Shown here piece by piece: positions 1 through 8,521 of a stretch of 64,000 nucleotides of DNA. Origin of the DNA: Bordetella avium (GTDB lineage: Bacteria; Pseudomonadota; Gammaproteobacteria; Burkholderiales; Burkholderiaceae_B); the NCBI RefSeq assembly GCF_034424645.1, contig NZ_CP139969.1, forward strand, positions 434,001 to 498,000, read 5' to 3'. The position numbers were made by a program, and so were the translations under genes. Within the stretch, counting starts at the first letter, position 1, and the number at the start of each line of letters is the position of its first letter. The notes below the pieces were generated by a model, which worked only from the letters and a program-made list of their open reading frames with translations, searched no databases and was not told the DNA's origin.

Positions 1-36
1 GCCCGCAAGGAAGACTTCGAATTGATGGAAATCTAA
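1..36 (+). CDS. C-terminal end of a rubredoxin-like protein (partial)
   Basis: The first 36 bases read in frame 1 as the last 11 residues of a protein, ARKEDFELMEI, then TAA. This matches the usual end of bacterial rubredoxins, where the last Cys-x-x-Cys-Gly is followed by A/S-x-K-x-D-F-E-x-x-E. Rubredoxins are small one-iron electron carriers of the cytosol. A rubredoxin gene often lies just upstream of algH-ruvX in betaproteobacteria, which fits. The iron-binding cysteines lie outside the window, so the call rests on the tail and its position. Confidence 0.6.
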   Translation, partial: ARKEDFELMEI

Positions 37-121
37 GCCTCGTGCGGCGCGTGGCGCCGCTAACAGGCCTAGCGATGGTCCGCGCCGGCCAGGTGCTAAT
101 TAACAGGTTTTGGAGCGCGCC

Positions 122-715
122 ATGACTGCTATCTTTCGTTCCGCCAGCGCTGACGACGCCCGGTTCACCGATTTTTCCAATCAGTTTCTGATGGCCATGC
201 CGGGCATGGTCAACGATGAGCTGGCTGGCACGGTGATCTATATCTGCGAACACACGCCGCGCGGCGCCCTCGGCCTGGTCTTGAACCGGCCGACCGACCT
301 CACGCTTGCTTCGCTGTTCGAGCGTGTCGATCTGACGGTCGCGATGGGGCCCACGGCTGACGAGAAGGTTTTTTTCGGCGGCCCGGTGCAAACTGACCGG
401 GGTTTCGTGCTGCATGCGCCTGCGGGCGATTACAGCTCCAGCATCCGGCTGGGCGATCTGGCGCTCACCACCTCCCGCGATGTGTTGCAGGCGGTGGCTG
501 AAGGGCAGGGGCCGGCGCGCCTGTTCGTGACCCTCGGCTATGCCGGCTGGGGCGCAGGCCAGCTCGAAAGCGAAATGAGCCAGAACGCATGGCTCAGTGT
601 GGCTGCCGATCCGGTCATCATTTTTGATGTGCCGGCCGAAGAGCGCTATCCCGCCGCGATGCGGCTGCTCGGGATCGATCCGCTCATGCTGGCGGGTGAA
701 GCGGGCCATGCCTGA
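122..715 (+). CDS. algH: AlgH/YqgE family protein (UPF0301)
   Basis: A 197-residue cytosolic protein of the YqgE/AlgH family. Typical motifs are GALGLVLNRP at residues 48-57 and FFGGPVQTDRGFVLH near residue 87. AlgH was named in Pseudomonas for a link to alginate regulation; its biochemical role is not settled. I chose the ATG at 122 because GGAG sits 6 nt upstream; a TTG at 110 would add MERA but has no ribosome site. The gene overlaps ruvX by 8 bp, so the two are probably translationally coupled, as in many proteobacteria. Confidence 0.9.
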   Translation: MTAIFRSASADDARFTDFSNQFLMAMPGMVNDELAGTVIYICEHTPRGALGLVLNRPTDLTLASLFERVDLTVAMGPTADEKVFFGGPVQTDRGFVLHAPAGDYSSSIRLGDLALTTSRDVLQAVAEGQGPARLFVTLGYAGWGAGQLESEMSQNAWLSVAADPVIIFDVPAEERYPAAMRLLGIDPLMLAGEAGHA

Positions 716-1103
716 AGAAACACTGCTTGCCTTCGATTTCGGCGAAAAAAAAATCGGTGTCGCTATCGGCAACACGCTGACCTGCCATGCGCGGCCGCTG
801 GAAATTATTTTCTCCGAGCGTCGCGATGAGCGTTTCGGCCGCATTCAGGCCCTGCTTGAAGCGTGGCGGCCGCAGCGCGTGGTGGTCGGCCTGGCGCTGG
901 CGACCGACGGTGGCGATCAGTCAGCCACCCTGCGCTGCCGGCGTTTCGCCAATCAACTGCACGGCCGTTTCGGCGTTACCGTGGAACTGGTTGATGAGCG
1001 AGGCTCCAGCATGGAGGCCCAGGAGAAGCTGGGCAGCCATGCACCCGATGACGCGATGGCGGCGGCCATTATTTTGCAGCGCTACCTCGATCGTCTGGCT
1101 TGA
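708..1103 (+). CDS. ruvX: Holliday junction resolvase-like protein RuvX/YqgF
   Basis: A 131-residue RNase H-fold protein of the RuvX/YqgF family, involved in pre-16S rRNA 5' processing and proposed as a Holliday junction resolvase. The N-terminal F-D-F-G-E-K-K-I-G-V-A-I-G carries the first catalytic aspartate (D10). VDERGSS and the C-terminal DDAMAAAIIL segment supply later acidic residues. The start is the ATG inside the end of algH (8-bp overlap). In many Burkholderiales pyrR sits between ruvX and pyrB; here the pyrB-like gene follows after 3 bp and pyrR is absent. Confidence 0.9.
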   Translation: MPEETLLAFDFGEKKIGVAIGNTLTCHARPLEIIFSERRDERFGRIQALLEAWRPQRVVVGLALATDGGDQSATLRCRRFANQLHGRFGVTVELVDERGSSMEAQEKLGSHAPDDAMAAAIILQRYLDRLA

Positions 1104-1106
1104 GGC

Positions 1107-1877
1107 ATGTTCAATCCCCAATTGAACCGGCTTGGCGGGCTGGCGCACTTCCTGTCTACCGAAGGTCTGCCCAAGCGGCTGCTCGAACCTTTGCTCGAGG
1201 CTGCGGGCGGGCCCGCGCCCCTACTGGCCGGGCGTGAGATCTGCCTGCTTGGCCCGGCGGACGACGGCATGCAATGGCTGGCCGAGGCGGCGCGCAGGCA
1301 GGGTGCGGTCATCCGCTTCATGCCTGATGCGCCCTTGCGGCCTGTAGCGGGCGCCGATATCCACGTGCTGCGCCACCCCGCCAGCGGCGCGGCCCATGTG
1401 CTGGCCCGGCAGGCAGTACGGGTGATCAACGCCGGTGACGGCTGGCATGCGCAGCCCTTGGTGGCGCTGGCCGATTTGCTGGCGATACGCCAGGCTAAAG
1501 GCGGATTTACCGAGTTGCGAGTGGCCTTCATCGGCGACTTTCTGCATTCCGGCCGTGCGCGTTCGCTGGCCCATGCCCTGACGACGCTGGGCGCCCCTGA
1601 GCTGCGCGCGGCAGGGCCGCGCCCGCTGCTGCCCGATGGTTTGCCGCAATTGGGCTTGAGCGCTTACGACACGCTCGAGCAGGCGCTGGAAGATGTCGAT
1701 GTGGTGCTTGACCTGGGGCTTACGCCGGCCGGTCTGGATTTACTGCCCTCGGCTGCCGATTACGCGCGCCGCTGGACGTTGCCGCCAGATGCCAGGGTGT
1801 TGCGCGCACCCGATCCCTTGCTGTTTCAGGCGGCGGCGATGGCGGTTTGCGGCCATCTGCTCTCGGAGGCTGCATGA
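1107..1877 (+). CDS. pyrB: Aspartate carbamoyltransferase-like protein, catalytic residues lost
   Basis: Clear homology to PyrB at the start (MFNPQLNRLGGLAHFLSTEG), the middle (VLRHPASGA, VINAGDGWHA) and the second domain (VAFIGDFLHSGRARSLAHAL, LEDVDVV, LLPSAADY). At 256 residues it is some 60 shorter than normal. The carbamoyl-phosphate loop STRTR is replaced by GPADDG, the Ser/Lys '80s loop' is missing, HPTQ has become AQPL, the LRLQ aspartate-binding segment is gone, and HPGP is replaced by APDP. Catalysis is therefore very unlikely. The frame is intact and coupled to the next gene by an ATGA overlap, so it is probably a kept pseudoenzyme. A functional PyrB should be encoded elsewhere (inference). 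Confidence 0.8.
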   Translation: MFNPQLNRLGGLAHFLSTEGLPKRLLEPLLEAAGGPAPLLAGREICLLGPADDGMQWLAEAARRQGAVIRFMPDAPLRPVAGADIHVLRHPASGAAHVLARQAVRVINAGDGWHAQPLVALADLLAIRQAKGGFTELRVAFIGDFLHSGRARSLAHALTTLGAPELRAAGPRPLLPDGLPQLGLSAYDTLEQALEDVDVVLDLGLTPAGLDLLPSAADYARRWTLPPDARVLRAPDPLLFQAAAMAVCGHLLSEAA

Positions 1878-3052
1878 GAGTGCATATTCAGGGCGGCTTC
1901 GATCCTCTGCGAGAGGAGGTGGTGGATCTTTTTCTGGCCGATGGCCAGATCGTGGCCCGGCACAGGGCGCCCGATGGCTTTGCGGCCGATTGTGTGATGG
2001 ATGCGCGGGGCCTGGCCCTGCTGCCTGGCCTGACCGATCTGAGCGCGCGCCTGGGTGCGGACGCCGCCCGCGAGTCGCAGGCCGCTTTGTCGGGCGGCGT
2101 TACCCGCCTGGTCTTGCCTGCTGGGCAGCCTGCCGCCGATAGCCCGCTGCATCTGGCGCATGTCGGGCCGCTTACCCAGACCGGGCTGGCCGATATGGCG
2201 GGCCTGATGGACGCGGGCTGTGTGGGCATCGGCGATGATGCCGCGCTACCCGACACCGGACAACTCTGGCGAGCTATGCAATATGCGGCAGGTCTGGGGG
2301 CCACTTTGTGGCTGCGGCCCGAAGACGCCCATCTGGGCGGGGTGGCGGCCGCCGGTCCCTATGCAACCCGGCTGGGCTTGCCGGGCAGCCCTGTCGAGGC
2401 TGAAATCCTGGCCTTGCAAACGCTATTCACTTTGCAGCGGGCCACAGGCACGCGCTTGCATCTTTGCCGCCTGTCCAGCGCTGCGGGCGTGGCGCTCTTG
2501 CGGGCAGCGCGGGCCGAGGGGCTGCCGGTGACGGCCGATATCTCCATCCACCATTTGCACCTCACGGATCTGGACATCGGTTTCTACGACAGCAATTGCC
2601 ATCTGCGCCCGCCCCTGCGCGGCCAGCGCGACCGTGACGCCTTGGCGCAGGCCTTAGCCGATGGCACGCTGGATGCGCTGTGCTCGGATCATCATCCGGT
2701 AAGCGCCGCCGACAAGGCGCTTCCCTTTGCGCAAACTCCGCCCGGAGCCAGCGGGGTCGAACTGCTCTTGCCCCTGACGCTCAAGTGGGCGCGGGCTCAG
2801 GGTTTGCCGCTGTCTCGGGCGCTGGCCTGCCTGACGACAGGGCCAGCTCGCGTGCTGGGTCTGCCCGCTCCATCGCTGATGCCCGGTGAGCCCGCGGATC
2901 TGTGCCTGGTGGATACGGAGTGTGAGTGGCTGCTGTCGGCGGGCGCCATGCGCAGCGGCAGCGCGCAAACGCCGTTCGCGGGTATGATGCTGCCCGGCCG
3001 TGTCCGCGCCACTCTGATCGGCGGACGCGCACTTTGGGAGATGCCTGCTTGA
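1874..3052 (+). CDS. pyrC': Dihydroorotase-like protein of the PyrC' (PyrX) type, probably inactive
   Basis: A 392-residue amidohydrolase-fold protein resembling the inactive dihydroorotase homologue PyrC' that partners PyrB in Pseudomonas. The metal-binding H-x-H normally found in PGLVDxHVH is absent: the sequence reads LLPGLTDLSARLG near residue 55. Other family segments remain: LPVTADISIHHLHLTD, HLRPPLR, a late SDHHP, and TPPGASGVELLLPL. The start at the ATGA overlap with the PyrB-like gene is supported by upstream GGAGG. In Pseudomonas PyrC' is a structural subunit of aspartate carbamoyltransferase; a similar complex is possible here, but the PyrB-like partner is itself degraded. Confidence 0.8.
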   Translation: MRVHIQGGFDPLREEVVDLFLADGQIVARHRAPDGFAADCVMDARGLALLPGLTDLSARLGADAARESQAALSGGVTRLVLPAGQPAADSPLHLAHVGPLTQTGLADMAGLMDAGCVGIGDDAALPDTGQLWRAMQYAAGLGATLWLRPEDAHLGGVAAAGPYATRLGLPGSPVEAEILALQTLFTLQRATGTRLHLCRLSSAAGVALLRAARAEGLPVTADISIHHLHLTDLDIGFYDSNCHLRPPLRGQRDRDALAQALADGTLDALCSDHHPVSAADKALPFAQTPPGASGVELLLPLTLKWARAQGLPLSRALACLTTGPARVLGLPAPSLMPGEPADLCLVDTECEWLLSAGAMRSGSAQTPFAGMMLPGRVRATLIGGRALWEMPA

Positions 3053-3789
3053 AGCTCTTGCGCTTTGTTTTGCGGGCCATGCTGGTACTGCCTTGGATTC
3101 TGTTCGGGCTGTTCTGCGTCAGCCTGGTCTATCGACTGTTGAATGCCGGGCAGCGTGCGGCCTTGAACCGCTTCTGGTCGCGCTGGCTTATGCGCCTGTG
3201 CGGCGTGCGGCTGAGCATCAAAGGCGAGCCGCGCATGACGGGCGCCGTGCTCTGGGTGGCCAACCACGTCTCTTGGATCGACATTTTTGTCGTCAATGCG
3301 GTGCGGGCGACTTCTTTCGTCGCCAAAAGCGAGATCCGCAGTTGGCCGGTCATCGGTTGGCTGGCCGCCGGCGCAGGCACGTTATTCATCGAACGCACCC
3401 AACGCCATGCCGTGCATGCGATGGGCGAGTCCATTCATGATTGTTTTGCCCGCGGCGAAGCGGTCGGGCTGTTCCCTGAGGGCACAACCTCGGAAGGTTT
3501 CGAGCTGCGGCCTTTCCACGCCAGCCTGTTTGAGCCGGCGCGCTCGGCAAAGGTGGATGTTCAGCCACTGGTGCTGCGTTTCATGCACCGCGGCAAGCGC
3601 AGTGGATTCGCCGCCTTTGTTGGCGAAGAGACGCTGCTTGCCAACCTGTGGCGCGTGCTGGGCACGACGGGGCTGACCGTCGAGGTGGTGTTTCTGCCGC
3701 CCCTGCCCACCTTCCGCGAAGACGGCTCGCCCTGCACACGTCTGGAACTCGCGCGCCAGGCGCGCGAAGCCATACTCGCGCAGCTTTAA
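3049..3789 (+). CDS. plsC: 1-acyl-sn-glycerol-3-phosphate acyltransferase (PlsC family)
   Basis: A membrane-associated acyltransferase of the PlsC/LPLAT family that makes phosphatidic acid from lysophosphatidic acid, or a related acyl transfer. It has an N-terminal membrane helix (MLVLPWILFGLFCVSLVY), the catalytic NHVSWID motif (H73, D78) and the acceptor-binding FPEGTTSEG near residue 142. The likely start is a TTG at 3049 overlapping the preceding TGA, with GGGAG just upstream, giving 246 residues. It ends 4 bp before apaH on the opposite strand. Other LPLAT members such as ornithine-lipid acyltransferases look similar, so substrate is less certain than family. Confidence 0.87.
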   Translation: MKLLRFVLRAMLVLPWILFGLFCVSLVYRLLNAGQRAALNRFWSRWLMRLCGVRLSIKGEPRMTGAVLWVANHVSWIDIFVVNAVRATSFVAKSEIRSWPVIGWLAAGAGTLFIERTQRHAVHAMGESIHDCFARGEAVGLFPEGTTSEGFELRPFHASLFEPARSAKVDVQPLVLRFMHRGKRSGFAAFVGEETLLANLWRVLGTTGLTVEVVFLPPLPTFREDGSPCTRLELARQAREAILAQL

Positions 3790-3792
3790 AAG

Positions 3793-4629
3793 CTATTCGG
3801 ATAGCGGGTCCTGGAACTGGCTGCACTTGATGTGCACCAGTTTCCGGTCTTGCAAACGCATGGCGGTCAGGGCGCCGCCCCAGACGCAACCCGTATCCAG
3901 GCAGATCAGGTGGGGACGGATCAACAGGCCCAGCGTGGACCAATGCCCGAAGACGATGGTCACATCGCGCGTGGCGCGGTTGGGCACGTCAAACCAGGGA
4001 ACCAGGCCTGCAGGCCAGGCGCCCGGCGTCACCTTGGTGGCGAATTCCATATGGCCGGCCGGCGTACACAGGCGCATGCGCGTCAGGGCATTGATGATGA
4101 CGCGCAGGCGCTTGCCGCCTTTATGGCCGTCTTTCCAGGTGACCGGCTCATTGCCATACATTTTCTGCAAGGCCTTTCGCCAGTTCGGGCCGCGCAGGGC
4201 GGCCTCGACCTCGCCAGCCAGGGCCAGTGTTTTCGCCACATTCCACTTGGGCAGCACGCCCGCATGCACCATCAGGTGCTCGTGCGCGTAATGCGCTAGC
4301 GGACGATGCCGCAGCCAATCGATCAGATCATCGGCATCCGGCGCGTTGAGGATGTCATTCAGCGTGTCGGACTTGGACGGTTTGCGCACCCCTGCGGCTG
4401 CGGCGAGCAGATGCAGGTCGTGATTGCCCAGGATGGCCACGGCCCGGTCGCCGAGCGCGATGATGCGGCGCAGGGTTGCCAGCGATTCCGGGCCGCGGTT
4501 GACCAGATCTCCTGCGAACCAGAAGCGTGCGCCTGGCTCTCCCGCGATGTCGGGATGCGCCAATAGTTGTTGCAGCGGCGTGCAGCATCCTTGCACGTCG
4601 CCAATCATCCAGATGCTGCCAGTCGCCAT
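3793..4629 (-). CDS. apaH: Bis(5'-nucleosyl)-tetraphosphatase, symmetrical
   Basis: ApaH, 278 residues, hydrolyses diadenosine tetraphosphate (Ap4A) to two ADP and can decap Np4-RNAs. It is a metallophosphoesterase with GDVQGC at residues 10-15, [10 protein letters not shown] near 40, GNHDLH near 67 and a later MVHAG. The length matches the family. It lies 47 bp after lptG on the same strand, with mtgA upstream, so a transcript mtgA-lptG-apaH is plausible. It converges on plsC with almost no spacer. Confidence 0.95.
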   Translation of the reverse strand: MATGSIWMIGDVQGCCTPLQQLLAHPDIAGEPGARFWFAGDLVNRGPESLATLRRIIALGDRAVAILGNHDLHLLAAAAGVRKPSKSDTLNDILNAPDADDLIDWLRHRPLAHYAHEHLMVHAGVLPKWNVAKTLALAGEVEAALRGPNWRKALQKMYGNEPVTWKDGHKGGKRLRVIINALTRMRLCTPAGHMEFATKVTPGAWPAGLVPWFDVPNRATRDVTIVFGHWSTLGLLIRPHLICLDTGCVWGGALTAMRLQDRKLVHIKCSQFQDPLSE

Positions 4630-4676
4630 GAAGACGCCACTCTCCGGGTGAGGGGCGAACCCCTCTGTGATACCTG

Positions 4677-5846
4677 TCAGTCGGACAGGCCCTTGCGGTG
4701 TTGCTTAAAACGGGAAAACCCGTGCCGATACTCCATCATGACCAGGGCTCCCAGCGCCAAAATCATGGCGGCGGCGTTAGGTCCAAGCGCGGTGAGCCAG
4801 GGCGGCCAACGGCTGAGCATCCCGACGTTTAGGGACAGTTGATTGACCATGAAGAAGGCCACGCCCATCAGGATGCCAATGAAAACCTTGGCACCCACCC
4901 CGCCCCGGCGGGTCTGCATGAAAGCAATGGGCGCGGCAATGGTGATCATCACCAAAAGCGTGAAGGGGTAAACGAATTTGCGCCATAGCGCGACAACCTG
5001 CCGGTCGGCCTGAAGCTGGTTGTGGTGCAGATAGTCGATATAGTCGATCAACGTCGCTGCCGACATGCGTTCCGGGGTCAGCACACGCGCCAGAAGGCGC
5101 TCCGGGCTCAGGGTGGTGTCCAGGCGCAACGAGGCGAGGGTTTCGACCTCGGCGGGTGGCTTCGGGGGTTGCTTGGCATTTGCCAGCGCTTGGGCCGCCT
5201 CAGGGGCGATGCGGGTCTGGACCACGTCGCTAAGAAGCAGGTCGCCATCGGTGAAAACGCCTTTGGCCGCTTTAGACAGGGATTCCAGCTCAAGATCGGG
5301 TTTGAGCTCGTAGAGCGTGACGTCGCGCACCTGCCCATCGGCCAACAGGGTCTGGATGTTGATGATGCGTGTGCCGCCGTCGCGCGTGGGTTCTTTGAAC
5401 CAATAACCGCTGTTCAGGCGGCCGCCGCCTGCCTTGCCTCGGAAGGTCAGATCGGCCTCGCCGCTTTTGATTTCGGCGATGGGCGTCACGAATTCCGAGA
5501 GCAGCGTCGCCCCGATCATGACGGGGATAGTGACGACCCAGAGCATGCGCATCAAGCGCATGCCGCTCACGCCCGATACACGCAGAATCACCAGCTCGTT
5601 GCGCTGAGCCAGGCCGGCCAGCGCCAGAATGGCGCCGATCAGCAGGCCGATGGGCAGCAGATCGTATAAGCGAGTGGGCAGCGCCAGCGCCTGCATGTAA
5701 AGCAGGGCCAGCATGCTGAATTTTTCGCCCACGTTGTCCAGATCATCGACCAGGGCAAAAAACGTGAACAGCCCCAACAGGGCCAGAAGGACCACTGCGC
5801 AAGAGCGATAAATCTCGCGGGCCAGATAGCGGCGGGCTGTACGCAT
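4677..5846 (-). CDS. lptG: LPS export ABC transporter permease LptG
   Basis: LptG, 389 residues, one of two inner-membrane subunits of the LptB2FG machine that extracts lipopolysaccharide for delivery to the outer membrane. It has the N-terminal helix with [14 protein letters not shown], the LptG-type coupling segment [19 protein letters not shown], a central periplasmic beta-jellyroll region and three C-terminal helices ([24 protein letters not shown] onward). The RNELV segment marks it as LptG rather than LptF. lptF, which commonly sits next to lptG, is not adjacent and not in this window. Confidence 0.92.
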   Translation of the reverse strand: MRTARRYLAREIYRSCAVVLLALLGLFTFFALVDDLDNVGEKFSMLALLYMQALALPTRLYDLLPIGLLIGAILALAGLAQRNELVILRVSGVSGMRLMRMLWVVTIPVMIGATLLSEFVTPIAEIKSGEADLTFRGKAGGGRLNSGYWFKEPTRDGGTRIINIQTLLADGQVRDVTLYELKPDLELESLSKAAKGVFTDGDLLLSDVVQTRIAPEAAQALANAKQPPKPPAEVETLASLRLDTTLSPERLLARVLTPERMSAATLIDYIDYLHHNQLQADRQVVALWRKFVYPFTLLVMITIAAPIAFMQTRRGGVGAKVFIGILMGVAFFMVNQLSLNVGMLSRWPPWLTALGPNAAAMILALGALVMMEYRHGFSRFKQHRKGLSD

Positions 5847-5935
5847 GAGTCTCGAAAACCATCAAGGCACGCCGGGTTCGGCGCGCAAAACACAAAACTT
5901 TAACAAATCTGGGCCTTACACCCCAGGATCAATCT

Positions 5936-6658
5936 TTACGGAATATCCACCATGCGCATCCGGCGCAACAAGATAGCCGTGCGAGAGTTCAGATAACTGG
6001 TGCTCCTGTGCTTGTCGTAGTAGCGAGGGTTGGGCAGCATGGCCGCCAGCCTTGCGGACTGCGAAGCATTCAAGTTGGCCGCGCTGATGCCATAGTAGTG
6101 GCGGGCGGCGGCTTCGGCCCCAAATATCCCCACCCCCCATTCGGCGATGTTCAGATAGAGCTCAAGAATGCGCTCTTTGGACATCACGTGTTCGATCATA
6201 TAGGTAAGAATCAGTTCCTGTCCTTTGCGCAGGTAGCTGCGCGAGCCCGACAGGAAAAGATTTTTCGCCAATTGCTGTGTGATGGTTGATCCGCCCCGTA
6301 TTGTGGCACGCCCCTGAGCCTGTTGATTCTGGTTATAGGCCCAGGCCTTGCGGATGGCATCCCATTCCACACCGTCGTGTTCGGTAAAGTTGGCGTCCTC
6401 CGAGGCGATGACCGCACGTTTGAGCGTGACATTGATACGGTCGTAGGGCACCCAGGTGTAGCTTAGCTGCGCCTTCGGATCGGTTTCTCGCAGGCGGGAG
6501 ATCTCCTCGCGCATGATGGCGCTGCTGCCGGGGTCGCGGTGGGCGTACCACACCACCATGGAAAACATGGCCAGTTCATAGATCAGGAACAGGCAGAGCA
6601 GGGCCATGAGTACACCGCCGGTGCGGCGCAGCCAGGAGCGGGTGCGCGAGGCCGCCAT
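5936..6658 (-). CDS. mtgA: Monofunctional biosynthetic peptidoglycan transglycosylase
   Basis: MtgA, 240 residues, a single-domain GT51 glycosyltransferase that polymerises lipid II into glycan strands at the inner membrane. A membrane helix near residues 13-35 (GVLMALLCLFLIYELAMFSMVV) is followed by the catalytic SEDANFTEHDG around residues 86-96 and the second motif GGSTITQQLAKNLFLSGSRS. It lacks a penicillin-binding transpeptidase domain. It lies 82 bp downstream of aroE and 89 bp upstream of lptG on the same strand. Confidence 0.94.
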   Translation of the reverse strand: MAASRTRSWLRRTGGVLMALLCLFLIYELAMFSMVVWYAHRDPGSSAIMREEISRLRETDPKAQLSYTWVPYDRINVTLKRAVIASEDANFTEHDGVEWDAIRKAWAYNQNQQAQGRATIRGGSTITQQLAKNLFLSGSRSYLRKGQELILTYMIEHVMSKERILELYLNIAEWGVGIFGAEAAARHYYGISAANLNASQSARLAAMLPNPRYYDKHRSTSYLNSRTAILLRRMRMVDIP

Positions 6659-6740
6659 TCAGGGCCTGCTCATGGGCGACGCCGCGCGCCTTGCTCAGTG
6701 GTCTTGCGGACATACATGGGCAAACCTCACGGAGTCGGAG

Positions 6741-7598
6741 TTAGTCTTCTGCCAGCAGGTTGGCGCGCAGCGTGGTCAGCACCGCCGTCGGGTCGGGCCG
6801 CAGGCCGTGCCAGATGAAAAAGCTCTCTGCCGCCTGTCCTACCAGCATACCCAAACCGTCTGCGGTCAGCGCGGCGCCATCGGCGCGGGCCTGGCGCATA
6901 AAGGGCGTGGGCCGTGCGCCATAGACCATGTCATAGGCTAGCGCGCCTGGCGCGTACAGTCCGCCCGGCAGCGCGGGCGCCAAATCATGCAGGCTGCTGG
7001 CGGTGGCGTTGATGACGATATCCCAGGCGCCGCCCGCTTCGTCGAGCGCGCCGGCGCTGGTCTGGACGCCGCCGGGTATGCCGCTGGCTGTCCAGGCGGC
7101 CAACAGTTCTGCCGCGCGGCCAGGGCTGCGGTTGACGATGCGGATCTCGGCGCAGCCGGCTTCGGCCAGCGGCTGTAGCACGCCGCGGGCGGCGCCGCCC
7201 GCACCCACCAGCAGCAGACGGGCGCCTTGAAGCATGACGCCCAGGCGGATGAGGTCATTGACCAGCCCTACCCCGTCCGTGTTGCAACCCTGCAAAACGC
7301 CATCGCGCCAGGTCAGGGTATTGACCGCGCCGGCCATGCGTGCGCGGGCCGAGAGGTGCTCCCGCGCCAGCTCAAAAGCCTCTTGCTTGAAGGGCACGGT
7401 GACATTCAGCCCCTGGCCGCCCGCCAGGAAAAATGCCTCGGCGGTGGCGCGGAAACCATCCAGCGGCGCGGGAATACGCTCGTACTCCAGTGAGATGCCG
7501 GTTTGCGCGGCGAACATCGCGTGAATTTGCGGCGAGCGGCTGTGCGTGATCGGATTGCCGATCACGGCATAGCGCCGCAGGGCAGGGCGGGAGGTCAT
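6741..7598 (-). CDS. aroE: Shikimate dehydrogenase (NADP+)
   Basis: AroE, 285 residues, reduces 3-dehydroshikimate to shikimate with NADPH in aromatic amino-acid synthesis. It shows the substrate site IGNPITHSRSPQIH at the N-terminus, NVTVPFKQ with the catalytic lysine near residue 70, NTDGVGL with the conserved aspartate, and the nucleotide-binding GAGGAARG near residue 133. Its ATG overlaps the TGA of the TonB-like gene by 4 bp, indicating translational coupling. aroQ, the preceding step of the pathway, lies about 6 kb away on the other strand. Confidence 0.95.
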   Translation of the reverse strand: MTSRPALRRYAVIGNPITHSRSPQIHAMFAAQTGISLEYERIPAPLDGFRATAEAFFLAGGQGLNVTVPFKQEAFELAREHLSARARMAGAVNTLTWRDGVLQGCNTDGVGLVNDLIRLGVMLQGARLLLVGAGGAARGVLQPLAEAGCAEIRIVNRSPGRAAELLAAWTASGIPGGVQTSAGALDEAGGAWDIVINATASSLHDLAPALPGGLYAPGALAYDMVYGARPTPFMRQARADGAALTADGLGMLVGQAAESFFIWHGLRPDPTAVLTTLRANLLAED

Positions 7599-8467
7599 GG
7601 GGCGGAGGTTTCCAGGGAGTCGTTGACGAAGTTCCAGGTGCGCGTGATGACCAACTCATCGGTTTCGCGCGCCAGATCGGGCGGGAATGGTGCAAAAGGC
7701 GCGGCCATCTGCACGATCCGGCGGGCCGCCTGATTCAGCACGGCATGCGCTGAGGGCTTGTCAATCTCGAAGCCTGCCAGACTGCCGTCGCTGCGGAGGG
7801 TCATCGTGATGCGCAGCGATCCGTAAATGCGACCGCGGGCTTCGGCGGGGAAATGTTCGGTGCCGATGGCCTCGATGTGGGCGCGCCAGTTATCCAGATA
7901 GGCCGCATAGCGTGAAGCCTGGGCGGCGGGCGCGACAAAGGTCTTGCGCGGCAGTGCGCTATAGGACTGCACGCGATTGGCGAGCGTGGCGACCTGAGCG
8001 TTTTGCACCACCCCCGGCTGATCTTCGGCGTGTTCGCCAGGCCTGTCCCGGTCTTCTGAGAACTGGGCGGGGGCGCGGCTGACCGGGCTTGGGTCTGCGG
8101 GCCGCAGTTGGCTCAGGAGCAGGGTTTGTTCCTGCTCTAACTGGGTTTGCCGTTTGCGCATGGCTTCCAGCACGATGGTGTCGGGAGCATCGCCCGTGCG
8201 CGGCAAGGAAGTGCTGGCCACCCCAGCTTGGGCATTGCCGCCGCCATCCACCGAGGCTTGAGCTAAGACCTGGGCATGTATAGGAGCGTCGTCGGTATGG
8301 GCGTTGACCAGCGTGATGTCCAGGCTGCTCAAGGGCGGAGGCGGCGCGGCTGGCAGCTGAAAGCGCCAAGCCAGAAGGCCGCCGTGTATCAGCAGCGAAA
8401 TGACAATGGCAACCAGCAGATAGTGCCGGCCTGGGGCCAGGGAGGGGGCGGGCAGGGAGCTATGCAC
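7595..8467 (-). CDS. TonB-family energy-transducer-like protein
   Basis: A 290-residue inner-membrane protein with TonB-like layout: a short cytoplasmic N-terminus, one membrane helix (YLLVAIVISLLIHGGLLAWRF, near residues 16-36), a proline-rich and low-complexity periplasmic region, and a C-terminal TonB-like domain with YLDNWRAHIEAIGTEHFP and IYGSLRITMTLRSDGSL. The SLLIH stretch contains the conserved helix histidine seen in TonB. No exbB/exbD or TonB-dependent receptor lies nearby, and the gene is coupled to aroE, so the partner receptor and energising complex are unknown. Confidence 0.8.
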   Translation of the reverse strand: MHSSLPAPSLAPGRHYLLVAIVISLLIHGGLLAWRFQLPAAPPPPLSSLDITLVNAHTDDAPIHAQVLAQASVDGGGNAQAGVASTSLPRTGDAPDTIVLEAMRKRQTQLEQEQTLLLSQLRPADPSPVSRAPAQFSEDRDRPGEHAEDQPGVVQNAQVATLANRVQSYSALPRKTFVAPAAQASRYAAYLDNWRAHIEAIGTEHFPAEARGRIYGSLRITMTLRSDGSLAGFEIDKPSAHAVLNQAARRIVQMAAPFAPFPPDLARETDELVITRTWNFVNDSLETSAP

Positions 8468-8521
8468 AGCAACATTTTAGAGCCTGGCCGGGTGAATCGG
8501 CGCAGGCCCCCGAGTTGCCGC

